A DNA stretch of 64,000 bases from Streptomyces formicae (lineage in GTDB: Bacteria; Actinomycetota; Actinomycetes; Streptomycetales; Streptomycetaceae), in the NCBI RefSeq assembly GCF_002556545.1, contig NZ_CP022685.1, forward strand, positions 3,038,001 to 3,102,000. Reading direction: 5' to 3'. Numbering within the stretch: position 1 is the first letter of the stretch; each line of letters starts with the position of its first letter. A program made the position numbers and the translations under genes. Shown piece after piece: positions 23,910 to 32,548 of the stretch. Under the pieces are notes generated by a model. That model was given only the letters and a program-made list of their open reading frames with translations. It ran no database searches and had not been told where the DNA came from.

Positions 23910-25424
23910 ATGCCGCACGACGAAGCCCCGGCCGCCCGCGGCCACCAGGACTGGCTCGGCGAGGCCGACGCCCTGATCCCCCGCCTGCCCACCAGGCACC
24001 GCGTCGCGGGCGCGGACGTGGACGGCTCGGGCAGCGCGTTCCCCGTCGTCTCACCGCGCGACGGACGCGTCGTCGCACTCGTCGCCGACGGCGGCGAGAA
24101 GGAGGTGGACCTCGCGGTCGCCGCCGCCCGCCGCGCCTTCGACAGCGGGCCCTGGCCGCGCATGTCCCCGGTCGAACGCGGCCGTGTGCTGCTGCGGATC
24201 GCCGATCTCGTCGAGGAGCACCGCGCCGAACTCGCCCTCACCGTCACCCTGGAGAACGGCAAGCCGATCACCGAGTCCCACGGGGTCGAACTGCGCGCGC
24301 TCGCAGGCACGTTCCGCTGGTACGGCCAGCTCGCCGACAAGCTCACCGACGAGTCCCCGCACACCGGCCCCGGCGCGCTCGCGCTCGTCACCCGGGAGCC
24401 CTCGGGCGTGGTGGGCGCGGTGGTGCCGTGGAACTTCCCACTCACGCTCGCCGCCTGGAAGGTCGCCCCCGCGCTCGCCGCGGGCTGCACGGTCGTCCTC
24501 AAGCCCTCCGAACTCACGCCCCTCTCCGCGCTCTCGCTCGGCAGGATCGCCGACGAGGCGGGTCTGCCGCCCGGCGTCCTGAACGTCGTCGCGGGCGGCG
24601 GGCCGACCGCGGGCCGCGCGCTCGGCACGCACCCGGACGTGGACGTCATCGCGTTCACCGGGTCCACGGCCGTCGGCAGGCACTTCCTGCGCTACGCCGC
24701 CGACTCCAACCTCAAGCGGGTCTGGCTCGAACTCGGCGGCAAGTCACCGAACATCGTGCTGCCCGACGCCCCCGACCTCGCGACCGCGGCGGCCACCGCC
24801 GCCTGGGGGATCTTCTTCAACCAGGGCGAGATGTGCACGGCGCCCTCGCGCCTCCTCGTGCACGCCTCGGTGGCCGACGAGGTGACGGACGCGGTCGTCG
24901 CGCGGGCCGGGACGCTGCGGGTCGGCGATCCGCTCGATCCCGCCACCGAGATGGGCGCGCTCGCGGGCGCCGCCCGGGTCGCGACCGTCCAGGAGCACGT
25001 GCGCAGGGGCGCCGACGCGGGGGCGCGGCTGCGGGCGGGCGGCTCGCCGCGCCACGTCGTCCCCGGCGGCGCCTACTTCGACCCCACCGTCCTCGACCGG
25101 GTCACCCCCGGCATGGCCCTGGCCCGCGAGGAGATCTTCGGCCCCGTCCTCTCCGTGCTCACCTTCGAGACCCTGGACGAGGCGGTCGCGCTCGCCAACG
25201 ACACCGAGTACGGGCTCGCGGCGGGTCTGTGGACCTCGGACCTGTCGGCCGCGCACACGGTGGCGCGACGGCTGCGGGCGGGCACGGTCTGGGTCAACTG
25301 CTACGAGGAGGGTGATCTGACGGTGCCCTTCGGCGGCTACAAGCAGTCGGGGCACGGGCGGGACAAGTCGGCCCACGCCCTGGAGAAGTACACGGAGCTC
25401 AAGACGACGTGGATCCAGCTGTGA
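23910..25424 (+). CDS. Aldehyde dehydrogenase, PuuC-like
   Basis: 504 residues from the ATG at 23910 (GGGAGG upstream). Catalytic Cys is in FFNQGEMCTAPSR and the base in WLELGGKSP; VVPWNFPLTLAAWK and FTGSTAVGR are family motifs. The FNQGEMC form is typical of gamma-glutamyl-gamma-aminobutyraldehyde dehydrogenases (PuuC) and related amine-derived aldehyde dehydrogenases. Its stop overlaps the GTG of a PuuD-like hydrolase, so the two are coupled, which strengthens a role in a gamma-glutamyl route. It is controlled from operator copy 2. Confidence 0.87.
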   Translation: MPHDEAPAARGHQDWLGEADALIPRLPTRHRVAGADVDGSGSAFPVVSPRDGRVVALVADGGEKEVDLAVAAARRAFDSGPWPRMSPVERGRVLLRIADLVEEHRAELALTVTLENGKPITESHGVELRALAGTFRWYGQLADKLTDESPHTGPGALALVTREPSGVVGAVVPWNFPLTLAAWKVAPALAAGCTVVLKPSELTPLSALSLGRIADEAGLPPGVLNVVAGGGPTAGRALGTHPDVDVIAFTGSTAVGRHFLRYAADSNLKRVWLELGGKSPNIVLPDAPDLATAAATAAWGIFFNQGEMCTAPSRLLVHASVADEVTDAVVARAGTLRVGDPLDPATEMGALAGAARVATVQEHVRRGADAGARLRAGGSPRHVVPGGAYFDPTVLDRVTPGMALAREEIFGPVLSVLTFETLDEAVALANDTEYGLAAGLWTSDLSAAHTVARRLRAGTVWVNCYEEGDLTVPFGGYKQSGHGRDKSAHALEKYTELKTTWIQL

Positions 25425-26188
25425 GCCGAGGACCGGTCCCCGGCCGCGGTGACGTCCACACCCGCCCCCGGCCCCGTACCCGCCCCCTGATCGCCCTCCC
25501 CCAGCGGTACGCGGCCTCGACCTCCGCCCTGCGCTACGCGGCCGTCGTCACCGCGCGGGCCCTGGCCGACGCGGTGTTCCGCGCGGGCGGCGAGCCGTTC
25601 ATGATGCATCCGGGCCCGCCCGACGAGGCCGCCGCCCGCCTCGCCCGCTGCGCGGGGCTGCTGCTGCCAGGGGGCGGGGACCTCGCGCCCTGGCGGTACG
25701 CCACCGGGTCCGACGTGCACCGTTCCGTGTACGACGTGGACGACGCGCAGGACGACTTCGATCTCGCGCTCGCCCGCTGCGCACTGGCCCGCGGCCTGCC
25801 GACGCTCGCGGTCTGCCGGGGCATGCAGGTGGTGAACGTCGCGCTCGGCGGCACGTTGCGGCAGGACATGGGCGGGCCCGCCTCGGACCACCGCCACAAG
25901 GTGCATCCGGTACGGGTGGCCGCCGGCTCCACGGTGGCGCGTGCGCTCGGCGCCGAGAAGGTGGATGCCTCCTGCTACCACCACCAGTGCGTGGACCTGG
26001 CCGGTCGGGGCCTTGAACCCACGGCGTGGGCGGCGGACGGGACGGTGGAGGCGCTCGAACTCGTGGGCGGGGCGGGGTGGTTCGCGGCGGTGCAGTGGCA
26101 CCCGGAGGACACGGCGGCCACGGATGCGTCGCAGCAGGGGCTGTTCACGGGGCTGGTCCGGTCGGCGGGGAGCTGGGGCGCCCCGTAA
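25421..26188 (+). CDS. Class I glutamine amidotransferase-like gamma-glutamyl hydrolase (PuuD-like)
   Basis: 255 residues from a GTG overlapping the previous stop. The nucleophile is in AVCRGMQVVNVALGG and the catalytic His in QWHPED, with LLLPGGGDLAPWRY, the standard peptidase C26 motifs. The family removes glutamate from gamma-glutamyl amides and acids. Next to a PuuC-like dehydrogenase and under the same operator as a glutamine-synthetase-like ligase, it would release the glutamyl tag at the end of the route. The 3' end runs into a 31-bp inverted repeat. Confidence 0.88.
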   Translation: MSRGPVPGRGDVHTRPRPRTRPLIALPQRYAASTSALRYAAVVTARALADAVFRAGGEPFMMHPGPPDEAAARLARCAGLLLPGGGDLAPWRYATGSDVHRSVYDVDDAQDDFDLALARCALARGLPTLAVCRGMQVVNVALGGTLRQDMGGPASDHRHKVHPVRVAAGSTVARALGAEKVDASCYHHQCVDLAGRGLEPTAWAADGTVEALELVGGAGWFAAVQWHPEDTAATDASQQGLFTGLVRSAGSWGAP

Positions 26189-26311
26189 GGGGCGCGGGGA
26201 ACTGCGCGAGCAACCGAGGTCAGAGCCGCACTCGCCGTACTCCCGCCGGAGGCAGACGCGACCGCGCGCACGTCGTGGCCGCTCGCGCAGTTCCCCGCGC
26301 CCCTTACGGGG
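26181..26311. terminator. 31-bp perfect inverted repeat between convergent genes
   Basis: 26181–26211 and 26281–26311 are perfectly complementary over 31 bases with a 69-base spacer. Each arm holds the dispersed repeat GGGGCGCGGGGAACTGCGCG, which also occurs at 32515–32534, 46252–46271 (one change) and 50299–50318. It lies between the PuuD-like and marR genes and probably ends both transcripts. Confidence 0.65.
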
Positions 26312-26317
26312 CCCGTC

Positions 26318-26896
26318 TCAGCCGTCCACGCGTGCCCGGCGACCGCTCCTGCGCGGGGCAGGCTCCGCCCCGTCAAGGAGCTCCAGGCGACGTTCCTCCC
26401 CCTTGTCCTCCGTACGCACGACGATCTTCCGCAGCAGGTCCGCGAGGACTTCGCACTCGGCGTCGGTCAGCCCCTCGGTGACGAAGACCTCCTCCGCGTT
26501 GAACGCGGGGAACACCTCCCCCATCAGCCGCTCCCCCTCGTCGGTGAGGCGAAGCAGCGCGAGCCTCCCGTCGTCGGGGTGGCCGCGGCGCTCCAGGAGG
26601 CCGCGGCCCGCGAGGGTCCTCGCGACGCCGGTGAGCGTGCCCTTGGAGATGCCCGCCTCCTCCGCGACGTACCGGGTCTCCATCTCGCCCCAGATCCAGA
26701 CGACATAGAGCACCACGAACGACGTCCAGGTCAGTTCGGCGCCGCGCAGCACCGAGTTCTCGAAGTGCTGCCGGACGGCGGAGGCCGCTCGGTAGATGTT
26801 CGAGACGGCGGCCATCTGCTCGTGCTTGACGGGGGTGCCGCCGAGCTTGGCCCTGACCGCCTTCTCGGTGTCGCGGATGGAGCGTTGGCCCGTCAC
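26318..26896 (-). CDS. MarR-family transcriptional regulator, likely repressor of the cluster
   Basis: 192 residues from a GTG with GAGGAG upstream. The winged helix is visible at about 75–130 (VAEEAGISKGTLTGVARTLAGRGLLERR, with GHPDDGRLALLRLTDEG as wing), flanked by dimerisation helices. MarR proteins repress catabolic operons and release DNA on binding the aromatic substrate (HpaR of homoprotocatechuate pathways is one). The five-copy palindrome near the cluster's promoters is its probable site. The nearest copy (27028–27043) is 131 bases from its own start, so autoregulation is uncertain. Confidence 0.85.
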   Translation of the reverse strand: MTGQRSIRDTEKAVRAKLGGTPVKHEQMAAVSNIYRAASAVRQHFENSVLRGAELTWTSFVVLYVVWIWGEMETRYVAEEAGISKGTLTGVARTLAGRGLLERRGHPDDGRLALLRLTDEGERLMGEVFPAFNAEEVFVTEGLTDAECEVLADLLRKIVVRTEDKGEERRLELLDGAEPAPRRSGRRARVDG

Positions 26897-27027
26897 GTGC
26901 GTGTCTCCTCGGTCCGACGGCTTGGGGTGGTTCCGGTGATGCCCGTGTGCGTTTCCAGTCTCCCAAGACCTCTTGAGGACTCTTGCCCGGGCACAGGGGC
27001 GTCCGTACCATCAGCGCCATTCGAATT

Positions 27028-27043
27028 CGTACGGGCTCAAACG
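27028..27043. promoter_or_regulatory. MarR-type operator, copy 3
   Basis: CGTACGGGCTCAAACG lies 47 bases before the permease ATG. Read on the other strand it is identical to copy 4 at 29450–29465. Confidence 0.6.
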
Positions 27044-27090
27044 ATATCGCGTTCCCCGTGGATGCGCCCTCCTCTCCCCGGAGTCCCGTC

Positions 27091-28605
27091 ATGGCTCTCG
27101 ACCATCAAGGCTCGGCCTCGCCCGCACCTCCCCTCACCGCCACCACCGTCCCCGAACGCCGCATCGGCGTCGCGGGCATCGTCTTCGTCGTCGTCGCCGC
27201 GTCCGCGCCGCTCACCGTCGCCGCGGGCGGTGTCCCGCAGTCCCTCGGTGTCACGGGCGTCCTCGGGATACCCCTGCTCTACCTCATGACAGCCGTCGTG
27301 CTCGGGCTCTTCAGCGCCGGTTACGCGGCGATGAGCAGGCACATCACCGGTGCGGGGGCCTTCTACGCCTACACCGCGCAGGGGCTCGGCCGTACGCCCG
27401 GCGTGGGCGCGGCCTTCGTCGCGCTGCTCTCGTACAACGCCATGCAGATCGGCATCGCGGGCCTCTTCGGCGCCACCACCGCGGAGTTCATCGACGCCCG
27501 CACCGGCGTGGAGATCCCCTGGTGGGTGCTCGTGCTCGCGTGCACGGTGGTCGTCGGCGCGCTCGGCTACCGGCGCGTCGACGTGGGCGTGCGGGTGCTC
27601 GCGGTCCTGCTCGTCCTGGAGTTCGGCACCGTACTCGTCTTCGACATCGGCCAGTTCACGCACGCCCCGGAGGGCGTCTCGGCCACGCCCCTCACCTGGG
27701 GCGCCGCCACGGACGGCTCCCTCGGGGTGGCGCTGTGCTGCGTCTTCGCCGCGTACATGGGCTTCGAGTCGGCCGCCCTGTACAGCGAGGAGTGCCGTGA
27801 TCCGCGCCGGACGGTGGCGCGTGCCACGTACATCGCGGTGGGGCTCATCGGGGTCTTCTACGCGGCCACCGCGTGGGCCATGGTGAGCGGTGCGGGCACG
27901 TCCCACGCGAACCGGGTCGCGGCCGAGCAAGGGCCCCGGATGATGTTCACCCTCAGCGACTCCAGCCTCGGCACGGTCTTCTCCGACTTCGCCCAGCTCT
28001 TCCTGATCACCAGCCTGCTCGCGGCGCTGCTCTCCTTCCACAACGCCGTTGCCCGGTACGCCCGTTCACTGGGCCGGGAGGGCGTGCTGCCGCGTGCGCT
28101 CGGCGTGCTGCACCCCCGGCACACCTCTCCGCACCGCGGCTCCCTGTTGCAGACCGCGGTCACCGTCGTCGTCATCGGGGTGTTCGCGCTGGCCGGGCGC
28201 GACCCGGTGGCCGACGTCTTCACCTGGCTGACCAACCTCGGCGCCCTCGGCGTGATCCTGCTGCTCTTCGCCACGTCCGCGTCCGTCGTCGCCTACTTCG
28301 TCCGCCGCCCCGAACTGACCGAGCCGCTGTGGCACCGGCTGATCGCGCCACTCCTCTCGGGCGCCGCGCTGGCCGTCATCTTCTGGCTCGCGCTCACCAA
28401 CTTCAGTGTCCAGCTGGGGGTTTCGTCGGGCAATCCGCTGCGGTGGGTGCTGCCGTGCCTCATTCTGATCGCGGCGGGGGCGGGGAGCTTGTGGGGGCTT
28501 TGGCTGCGGCGGGTGCGGCCCGATGCCTATGCGGGGATCGGGGGCTCGGGGGGTGGGGCTGCTGGGGGTGGGCCTGCCGAGGGCGGGGCTGCTGGGGACG
28601 GGTAG
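27091..28605 (+). CDS. APC-family amine/amino acid permease
   Basis: 504 residues, with CCGGAG upstream of the ATG. About twelve hydrophobic helices are seen; the first (GIVFVVVAASAPLTVAAGG) contains the small-residue stretch typical of APC transporters, and YMGFESAALYSEE carries the conserved helix 6 motif. The C-terminus is Gly/Ala-rich. In amine catabolic clusters such permeases import the substrate (PuuP-like). Operator copy 3 stands just upstream, so uptake is induced with the enzymes. Confidence 0.85.
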   Translation: MALDHQGSASPAPPLTATTVPERRIGVAGIVFVVVAASAPLTVAAGGVPQSLGVTGVLGIPLLYLMTAVVLGLFSAGYAAMSRHITGAGAFYAYTAQGLGRTPGVGAAFVALLSYNAMQIGIAGLFGATTAEFIDARTGVEIPWWVLVLACTVVVGALGYRRVDVGVRVLAVLLVLEFGTVLVFDIGQFTHAPEGVSATPLTWGAATDGSLGVALCCVFAAYMGFESAALYSEECRDPRRTVARATYIAVGLIGVFYAATAWAMVSGAGTSHANRVAAEQGPRMMFTLSDSSLGTVFSDFAQLFLITSLLAALLSFHNAVARYARSLGREGVLPRALGVLHPRHTSPHRGSLLQTAVTVVVIGVFALAGRDPVADVFTWLTNLGALGVILLLFATSASVVAYFVRRPELTEPLWHRLIAPLLSGAALAVIFWLALTNFSVQLGVSSGNPLRWVLPCLILIAAGAGSLWGLWLRRVRPDAYAGIGGSGGGAAGGGPAEGGAAGDG

Positions 28606-28618
28606 CCCGTTCCTTCCG

Positions 28619-29410
28619 TCACAGACCCCTCTCCAGCAGCGTTCCGCCCTCCCAAGTGACGCCCACCTGGCGGTAGTACGCGCCGATCGGCTCCTCGACG
28701 GAGAGCGCGGCGAGTTCCTCCGTGGGCGCGTCGAAGAGGTCGAGGTCGGCGTCGCCCGCCCAGGGTTGGCCGCCCTCGAAGGCGGCGGCGCCCGAGGAGA
28801 TCAGCTCGTCGAGGGCGAGGCCCTTGCCGTCGATGGCCGGGAGTTGGCGGTGGTGGGCCATGGGGTGGGCGTTGACGAAGCCGTTGCTCTCCGAGGGTTC
28901 GCGCAGGGTCACCACGGCCTGCGCGAGCCTGCGGTCCGCTGCGGCGAGCGTGGCGCCGAAGGCCGCGCCGGGCTCGATGCGGGGGGCGGGGCCGTAGGGG
29001 TGGGGGCGGGTCAGGTGGATGGAGCCGAGCTTCTTCGGGTAGCCCTGGTGGTTGCCTCGGGCGATGGCGAAGTCCTTGTCGACCCAGATGTACACGCACC
29101 GGGAGTACGTCTTGCCTCGATATCCGCACCGTACGACGGCGAAGCACTCCTTGTACTGGGCCCGTACGGGGTCGAGGAGTTCGGCGCGGGTCGCGCCGCA
29201 GGACTGCCAGTCGGCCCAGATCAGTGCGACGGCTCCGGGGTCGCTCTCCGCCAACTCCAGCGGGTCGGGGAGCAGTTCGCGGACCCTGGCGGGGTCGGTG
29301 CGGTACTCGACGGTGAGGAGGTCGCCCGAGTAGTGCCAGGGGGGCGGGGGCACCAGGGAGGACCTGCCGGTGGCGCTCTTGGGCGGGAAGAATCCTTGAA
29401 CTCCGGCCAT
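28619..29410 (-). CDS. Acetoacetate decarboxylase-family protein
   Basis: 263 residues from the ATG at 29410 (GGAG upstream). RGNHQGYPKKLGSIH matches the region with the adjacent lysines that form the Schiff base in acetoacetate decarboxylase, and VPPPPWHYSGDLLTVEYRTD resembles the start of the family domain. Besides decarboxylases, the family includes enzymes acting on other oxo acids by imine chemistry. Under the same operator as ring-cleavage enzymes, it may decarboxylate a 2-oxo acid intermediate. Operator copy 4 lies 39 bases upstream. It converges with the permease, 13 bases apart. Confidence 0.8.
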   Translation of the reverse strand: MAGVQGFFPPKSATGRSSLVPPPPWHYSGDLLTVEYRTDPARVRELLPDPLELAESDPGAVALIWADWQSCGATRAELLDPVRAQYKECFAVVRCGYRGKTYSRCVYIWVDKDFAIARGNHQGYPKKLGSIHLTRPHPYGPAPRIEPGAAFGATLAAADRRLAQAVVTLREPSESNGFVNAHPMAHHRQLPAIDGKGLALDELISSGAAAFEGGQPWAGDADLDLFDAPTEELAALSVEEPIGAYYRQVGVTWEGGTLLERGL

Positions 29411-29449
29411 CTGGGGGCTCCTTCGCCGTCGAGCGGACGTGAGGGCATT

Positions 29450-29465
29450 CGTTTGAGCCCGTACG
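29450..29465. promoter_or_regulatory. MarR-type operator, copy 4
   Basis: CGTTTGAGCCCGTACG lies 39 bases upstream of the decarboxylase-like start; identical to copy 3 on the opposite strand. Confidence 0.6.
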
Positions 29466-29726
29466 ATATTCGGGCGGGGCGACGTTGTCACGGTGCGGGT
29501 CTCGCCGGGTTGGGCGTGGGGCGGACCGTCGCCGCTCCCGCTGTGGGCAATTGTTCCGCACGGCGGAACGGGTGGGCACAGCCCCCGGTGCCGAGGGGCG
29601 AGAACGAGGGCGCGAGCCACGGCACGGGAAACGCAGGGCGCCACGCCGATCAACTACCCCTGCCCATCGGCGCGTTCCGCGCGGATTGGGGAGTGACCCC
29701 TTGCGCATCAACTCCGCGCTTCATAT

Positions 29727-29742
29727 CGTTTGAAGTCAAACG
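29727..29742. promoter_or_regulatory. MarR-type operator, copy 5
   Basis: CGTTTGAAGTCAAACG, extended by AT on both sides to a 20-bp near-palindrome (29725–29744), lies 43 bases before the ligase ATG. It is the most symmetrical copy. Confidence 0.65.
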
Positions 29743-29785
29743 ATGGACCGCCCCCTCCTCCCTCACCGGAAAGGCTGGGACACGG

Positions 29786-31174
29786 ATGAGCGAAGCGAGC
29801 GCACGAGGGCAGGACGGCAGGGGCGAGGAAGTCCGGGAGGCCGTGCGGGGGCTGGAGGAGCGGGGGATCGATGTCGTGCGGGTCGTGTATCCCGATCTCA
29901 TCGGGGCCGACCGGGGCCGCGACATCCTGGTGGGGCAACTGCCGGGGGCCTGCGAGCACGGGCTGACCTTCTGCCGGGCCGTCTACCACACCACTCCCAG
30001 GGGCGACGTCGTCCCGGTCACGGGCGGACTCGACGCGGGCCTGCCGGACATCTGCGTACATCCGGATCTGCGCACCCTCCAGCCCCTGCCCTGGGAGCCC
30101 GGCGTCTCCTGGTGCCTCGGCGACACCATCGACCCCCGCACCGGCGAACCCGCCCCGGAGTCCCCCCGCGCCCTGCTGCGCCGCGTGCTCGACCGCACCG
30201 CCCAGTACACGGACGGCGCCGGACTCACCCCGGTCGTCGGGCCCGAGCTGGAGTACTTCCTGTGCGACGCGGACCCCGCGGCCCCGAGCGGCTGGACCCC
30301 GTACGGCGGCGCCACCGGCAACGTCTACAGCGCGGGCAGGCGCGGCGACCCGGACGGTCATCTCCTGCGCACCCTGCGCCAGTTGGCCGACCTCGGCATC
30401 GGCGTCATCGCGGGAAACCACGAGTTCGACGGCGGCCAGTTCGAGATCAACCTCACCCACTCCGAAGCCCTGGACGCCGCCGACCGCGCCTTCCGCTTCA
30501 AGGCCGCCGTCAAGGAGACCGCCCGCCGCGAGGGGCGGCTCGCCACGTTCATGGCCAAGCCGTTCAACGGCCTCGGCGGCTCCGGGTTCCATCTGCACAT
30601 CTCGCTGGTCGACGCCTCGGGGCGCAACGTCTTCGACGACCCGGACGCCCCCGACGGGCTCTCCGCCACGGCCCGGCACGCCATCGCCGGAGTCCTCGCG
30701 CACGCCCCCGCGCTCACCGCCCTGCTCAACCCGACCGTCAACTCCTACAAGCGCTTCGGCCCCGACACCCTCGCTCCTTGGCTGGTCGACTGGGGCCTGG
30801 ACAACCGCAGCGCGATGGTCCGCGTACCGCCCGAGCGCGGCGCGGGCACCCGCATCGAGCTGCGCCTCGGCGACGCGTCCGCCAATCCGTACCTGATGAT
30901 CGCCGGAGCCGTCGCCGCGCTGCTCATCGGCATCCGCGACAAGCCCGAGCCGCCCGCCCCACTGGAGGGCTACGGCTACGACGAGAGCTCCGCGCCCCGC
31001 CTTCCCGGCACGCTCACCGCCGCGCTCGACGCCCTGGAGGCCGACGAGGCGCTCACCGGACTGCTCGGCGCGGAGTTCACCGGGGCCTTCCTCACCTACA
31101 AGCGCAACGAGCTCGAACGCTTCCAACAGGCAGTGACGGACTGGGAGTTCACGGAGTACGCCTTCCTCATCTGA
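29786..31174 (+). CDS. Glutamine synthetase-like gamma-glutamyl-amine ligase
   Basis: 462 residues from the ATG at 29786. Glutamine synthetase catalytic signatures are present: VVGPELEYFL, NHEFDGGQFEINLTHSEA, KPFNGLGGSGFHLHISL and NPTVNSYKR, so ATP and glutamate sites look intact. The length and the cluster (PuuC-, PuuD-like genes, amine permease, P450) point to a ligase of the PuuA/GlnA-like class that joins glutamate to an amine, not to a nitrogen-assimilation enzyme. GS-like genes next to P450s are also known from cyclic secondary amine (morpholine, piperidine) degradation in mycobacteria. The amine here is unknown. Confidence 0.87.
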   Translation: MSEASARGQDGRGEEVREAVRGLEERGIDVVRVVYPDLIGADRGRDILVGQLPGACEHGLTFCRAVYHTTPRGDVVPVTGGLDAGLPDICVHPDLRTLQPLPWEPGVSWCLGDTIDPRTGEPAPESPRALLRRVLDRTAQYTDGAGLTPVVGPELEYFLCDADPAAPSGWTPYGGATGNVYSAGRRGDPDGHLLRTLRQLADLGIGVIAGNHEFDGGQFEINLTHSEALDAADRAFRFKAAVKETARREGRLATFMAKPFNGLGGSGFHLHISLVDASGRNVFDDPDAPDGLSATARHAIAGVLAHAPALTALLNPTVNSYKRFGPDTLAPWLVDWGLDNRSAMVRVPPERGAGTRIELRLGDASANPYLMIAGAVAALLIGIRDKPEPPAPLEGYGYDESSAPRLPGTLTAALDALEADEALTGLLGAEFTGAFLTYKRNELERFQQAVTDWEFTEYAFLI

Positions 31175-31205
31175 CCGCTTCGCGAACGCACGAAGGAGTA
31201 CAGCC

Positions 31206-32480
31206 ATGCGTACGGCCGCGGGCCCCCCGCCCCTCGCCATCGGCGACGTCGACCTCGCCGACAACGACCGGTTCACCGACGGCGACCTGCCCTGGCGGAT
31301 GTTCGACGTGCTGCGCCGCGAGGACCCCGTCCACTGGCAGCCCGAGCCCGCGCCCAACTCCGGTTTCTGGGCCGTCACCCGGCACGCGGACATCGTCCGC
31401 GTGGACCGCGACCCCGACACCTTCACCTCCGAGCGCTTCACCAACCTCGAAGAGGTCGACGAGGACTACATCGCGCTGCGGCGGTCGCTGCTGGAGACCG
31501 ACGGCATGCGGCACCGGGCCATGCGGCTCATCCTGCAGAAGCGGTTCACGCCCCGGGCCGTCGCGACGTACGAGGACTTCCTGCGCGGCCTCACCGCCCG
31601 CACGCTCGACGCCGCCCTGCCCAAGGGCACCTTCGACTTCGTCAGGGAGGTCTCCGCCGACTTCCCGATCAACGTGCTCGCGCGGATGCTCGACGTCCCC
31701 GAGGGGGACACCCAGCAGCTCATCGACTGGGGCAACCGCATCATCGGCAACACCGACCCCGACTACGCCGACGTCCTGCTCGAAAGCGCGGAGAGCGAGC
31801 GCTACCGCGATCTGCCGTTCCGCTCCCCCGCCTCGCTCGAAGTCTTCGCGTACGGAAGGGAGTTGGCGGCAGCCCGGCGTGGCGGCCGTGGCGACGACCT
31901 GGTCACCACGCTGGTCAACAGCTCCCCCAGGGACGGCGTCCCGCTCTCCCCCACCGACTTCGACAACTACTTCCTGCTGCTCGTCGTCGCGGGCAACGAG
32001 ACGACGCGGCACGCCATTTCGCACTCCATGCTCGCGCTCATCGAGCACCCCGAGGAGCGCGCCAAGCTCGTCGCCGACCCCTCGCTGATCCCCGGCGCCG
32101 TCGAGGAGTGCCTGCGCTGGGCCTCGCCCGTCTACCACTTCCGGCGCACGGCCACCCGGGACGTGGAGCTGGGCGGCAAGCTGATCAGGAAGGGCGACAA
32201 GGTCGTGCTGTGGTTCGCGTCCGGCAACCGCGACGAGGACGTCTTCCCCGATCCGTACCGCTTCGACGTCACCCGCGAGAACATCGACCACGTCACCTTC
32301 GGCAAGGGCAGCCCGCACTTCTGTCTGGGCAACTCGCTGGCCCGCCTGGAGATGCGGATCATGTTCGAGGAGCTGCTGCCGAGGTTGGCGGGCATCCGCT
32401 TGGACGGGGAGGTGCGGCGGGTGCGGTCCAATTTCGTGAACGGGATCAAGGAACTGCCGGTGACGGTGACGCTCGTGTAG
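31206..32480 (+). CDS. Cytochrome P450
   Basis: 424 residues, 31 bases after the ligase gene, with GAAGGAG upstream. The I-helix is VVAGNETTRH (Asn-Glu instead of the common Asp), the ExxR motif is ECLR, and the heme-binding loop is FGKGSPHFCLGN. Soluble bacterial P450s need a ferredoxin and reductase; both are encoded in the same regulon at 20246–20437 and 19043–20242. It probably hydroxylates or dealkylates the amine or its glutamylated form. It is the last gene of the rightward operon. Confidence 0.9.
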   Translation: MRTAAGPPPLAIGDVDLADNDRFTDGDLPWRMFDVLRREDPVHWQPEPAPNSGFWAVTRHADIVRVDRDPDTFTSERFTNLEEVDEDYIALRRSLLETDGMRHRAMRLILQKRFTPRAVATYEDFLRGLTARTLDAALPKGTFDFVREVSADFPINVLARMLDVPEGDTQQLIDWGNRIIGNTDPDYADVLLESAESERYRDLPFRSPASLEVFAYGRELAAARRGGRGDDLVTTLVNSSPRDGVPLSPTDFDNYFLLLVVAGNETTRHAISHSMLALIEHPEERAKLVADPSLIPGAVEECLRWASPVYHFRRTATRDVELGGKLIRKGDKVVLWFASGNRDEDVFPDPYRFDVTRENIDHVTFGKGSPHFCLGNSLARLEMRIMFEELLPRLAGIRLDGEVRRVRSNFVNGIKELPVTVTLV

Positions 32481-32514
32481 GTGCTCGGTTCTCCGCGGGC
32501 CGGACGTGGCTGGC

Positions 32515-32534
32515 CGCGCAGTTCCCCGCGCCCC
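32515..32534. repeat. Dispersed repeat CGCGCAGTTCCCCGCGCCCC
   Basis: Copy of the 20-base repeat also present at 26189–26208, 26284–26303, 46252–46271 and 50299–50318. It is followed by TTGCGGGGCCC, giving a short hairpin with the CCCC before it, at the shared 3' end of the P450 and dus genes. Likely a terminator-like element. Confidence 0.5.
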
Positions 32535-32548
32535 TTGCGGGGCCCTGC

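Larger units (their letters stand above)
29411..29785. other. 375-bp divergent control region with operator copies 4 and 5
   Basis: No gene is seen. The region holds operator copy 4 near the leftward decarboxylase-like gene and copy 5 near the rightward ligase gene, about 260 bases apart. An imperfect GTTCCGCACGGCGGAAC palindrome lies near 29550, of unknown role. Confidence 0.6.

Noticed and set aside
19043..32480. Secondary metabolite gene cluster (P450, ferredoxin, regulator, exporter)
   Set aside because: No synthase, NRPS or PKS gene is present; dehydrogenases, ring-cleavage and hydrolase genes with a permease fit catabolism better.
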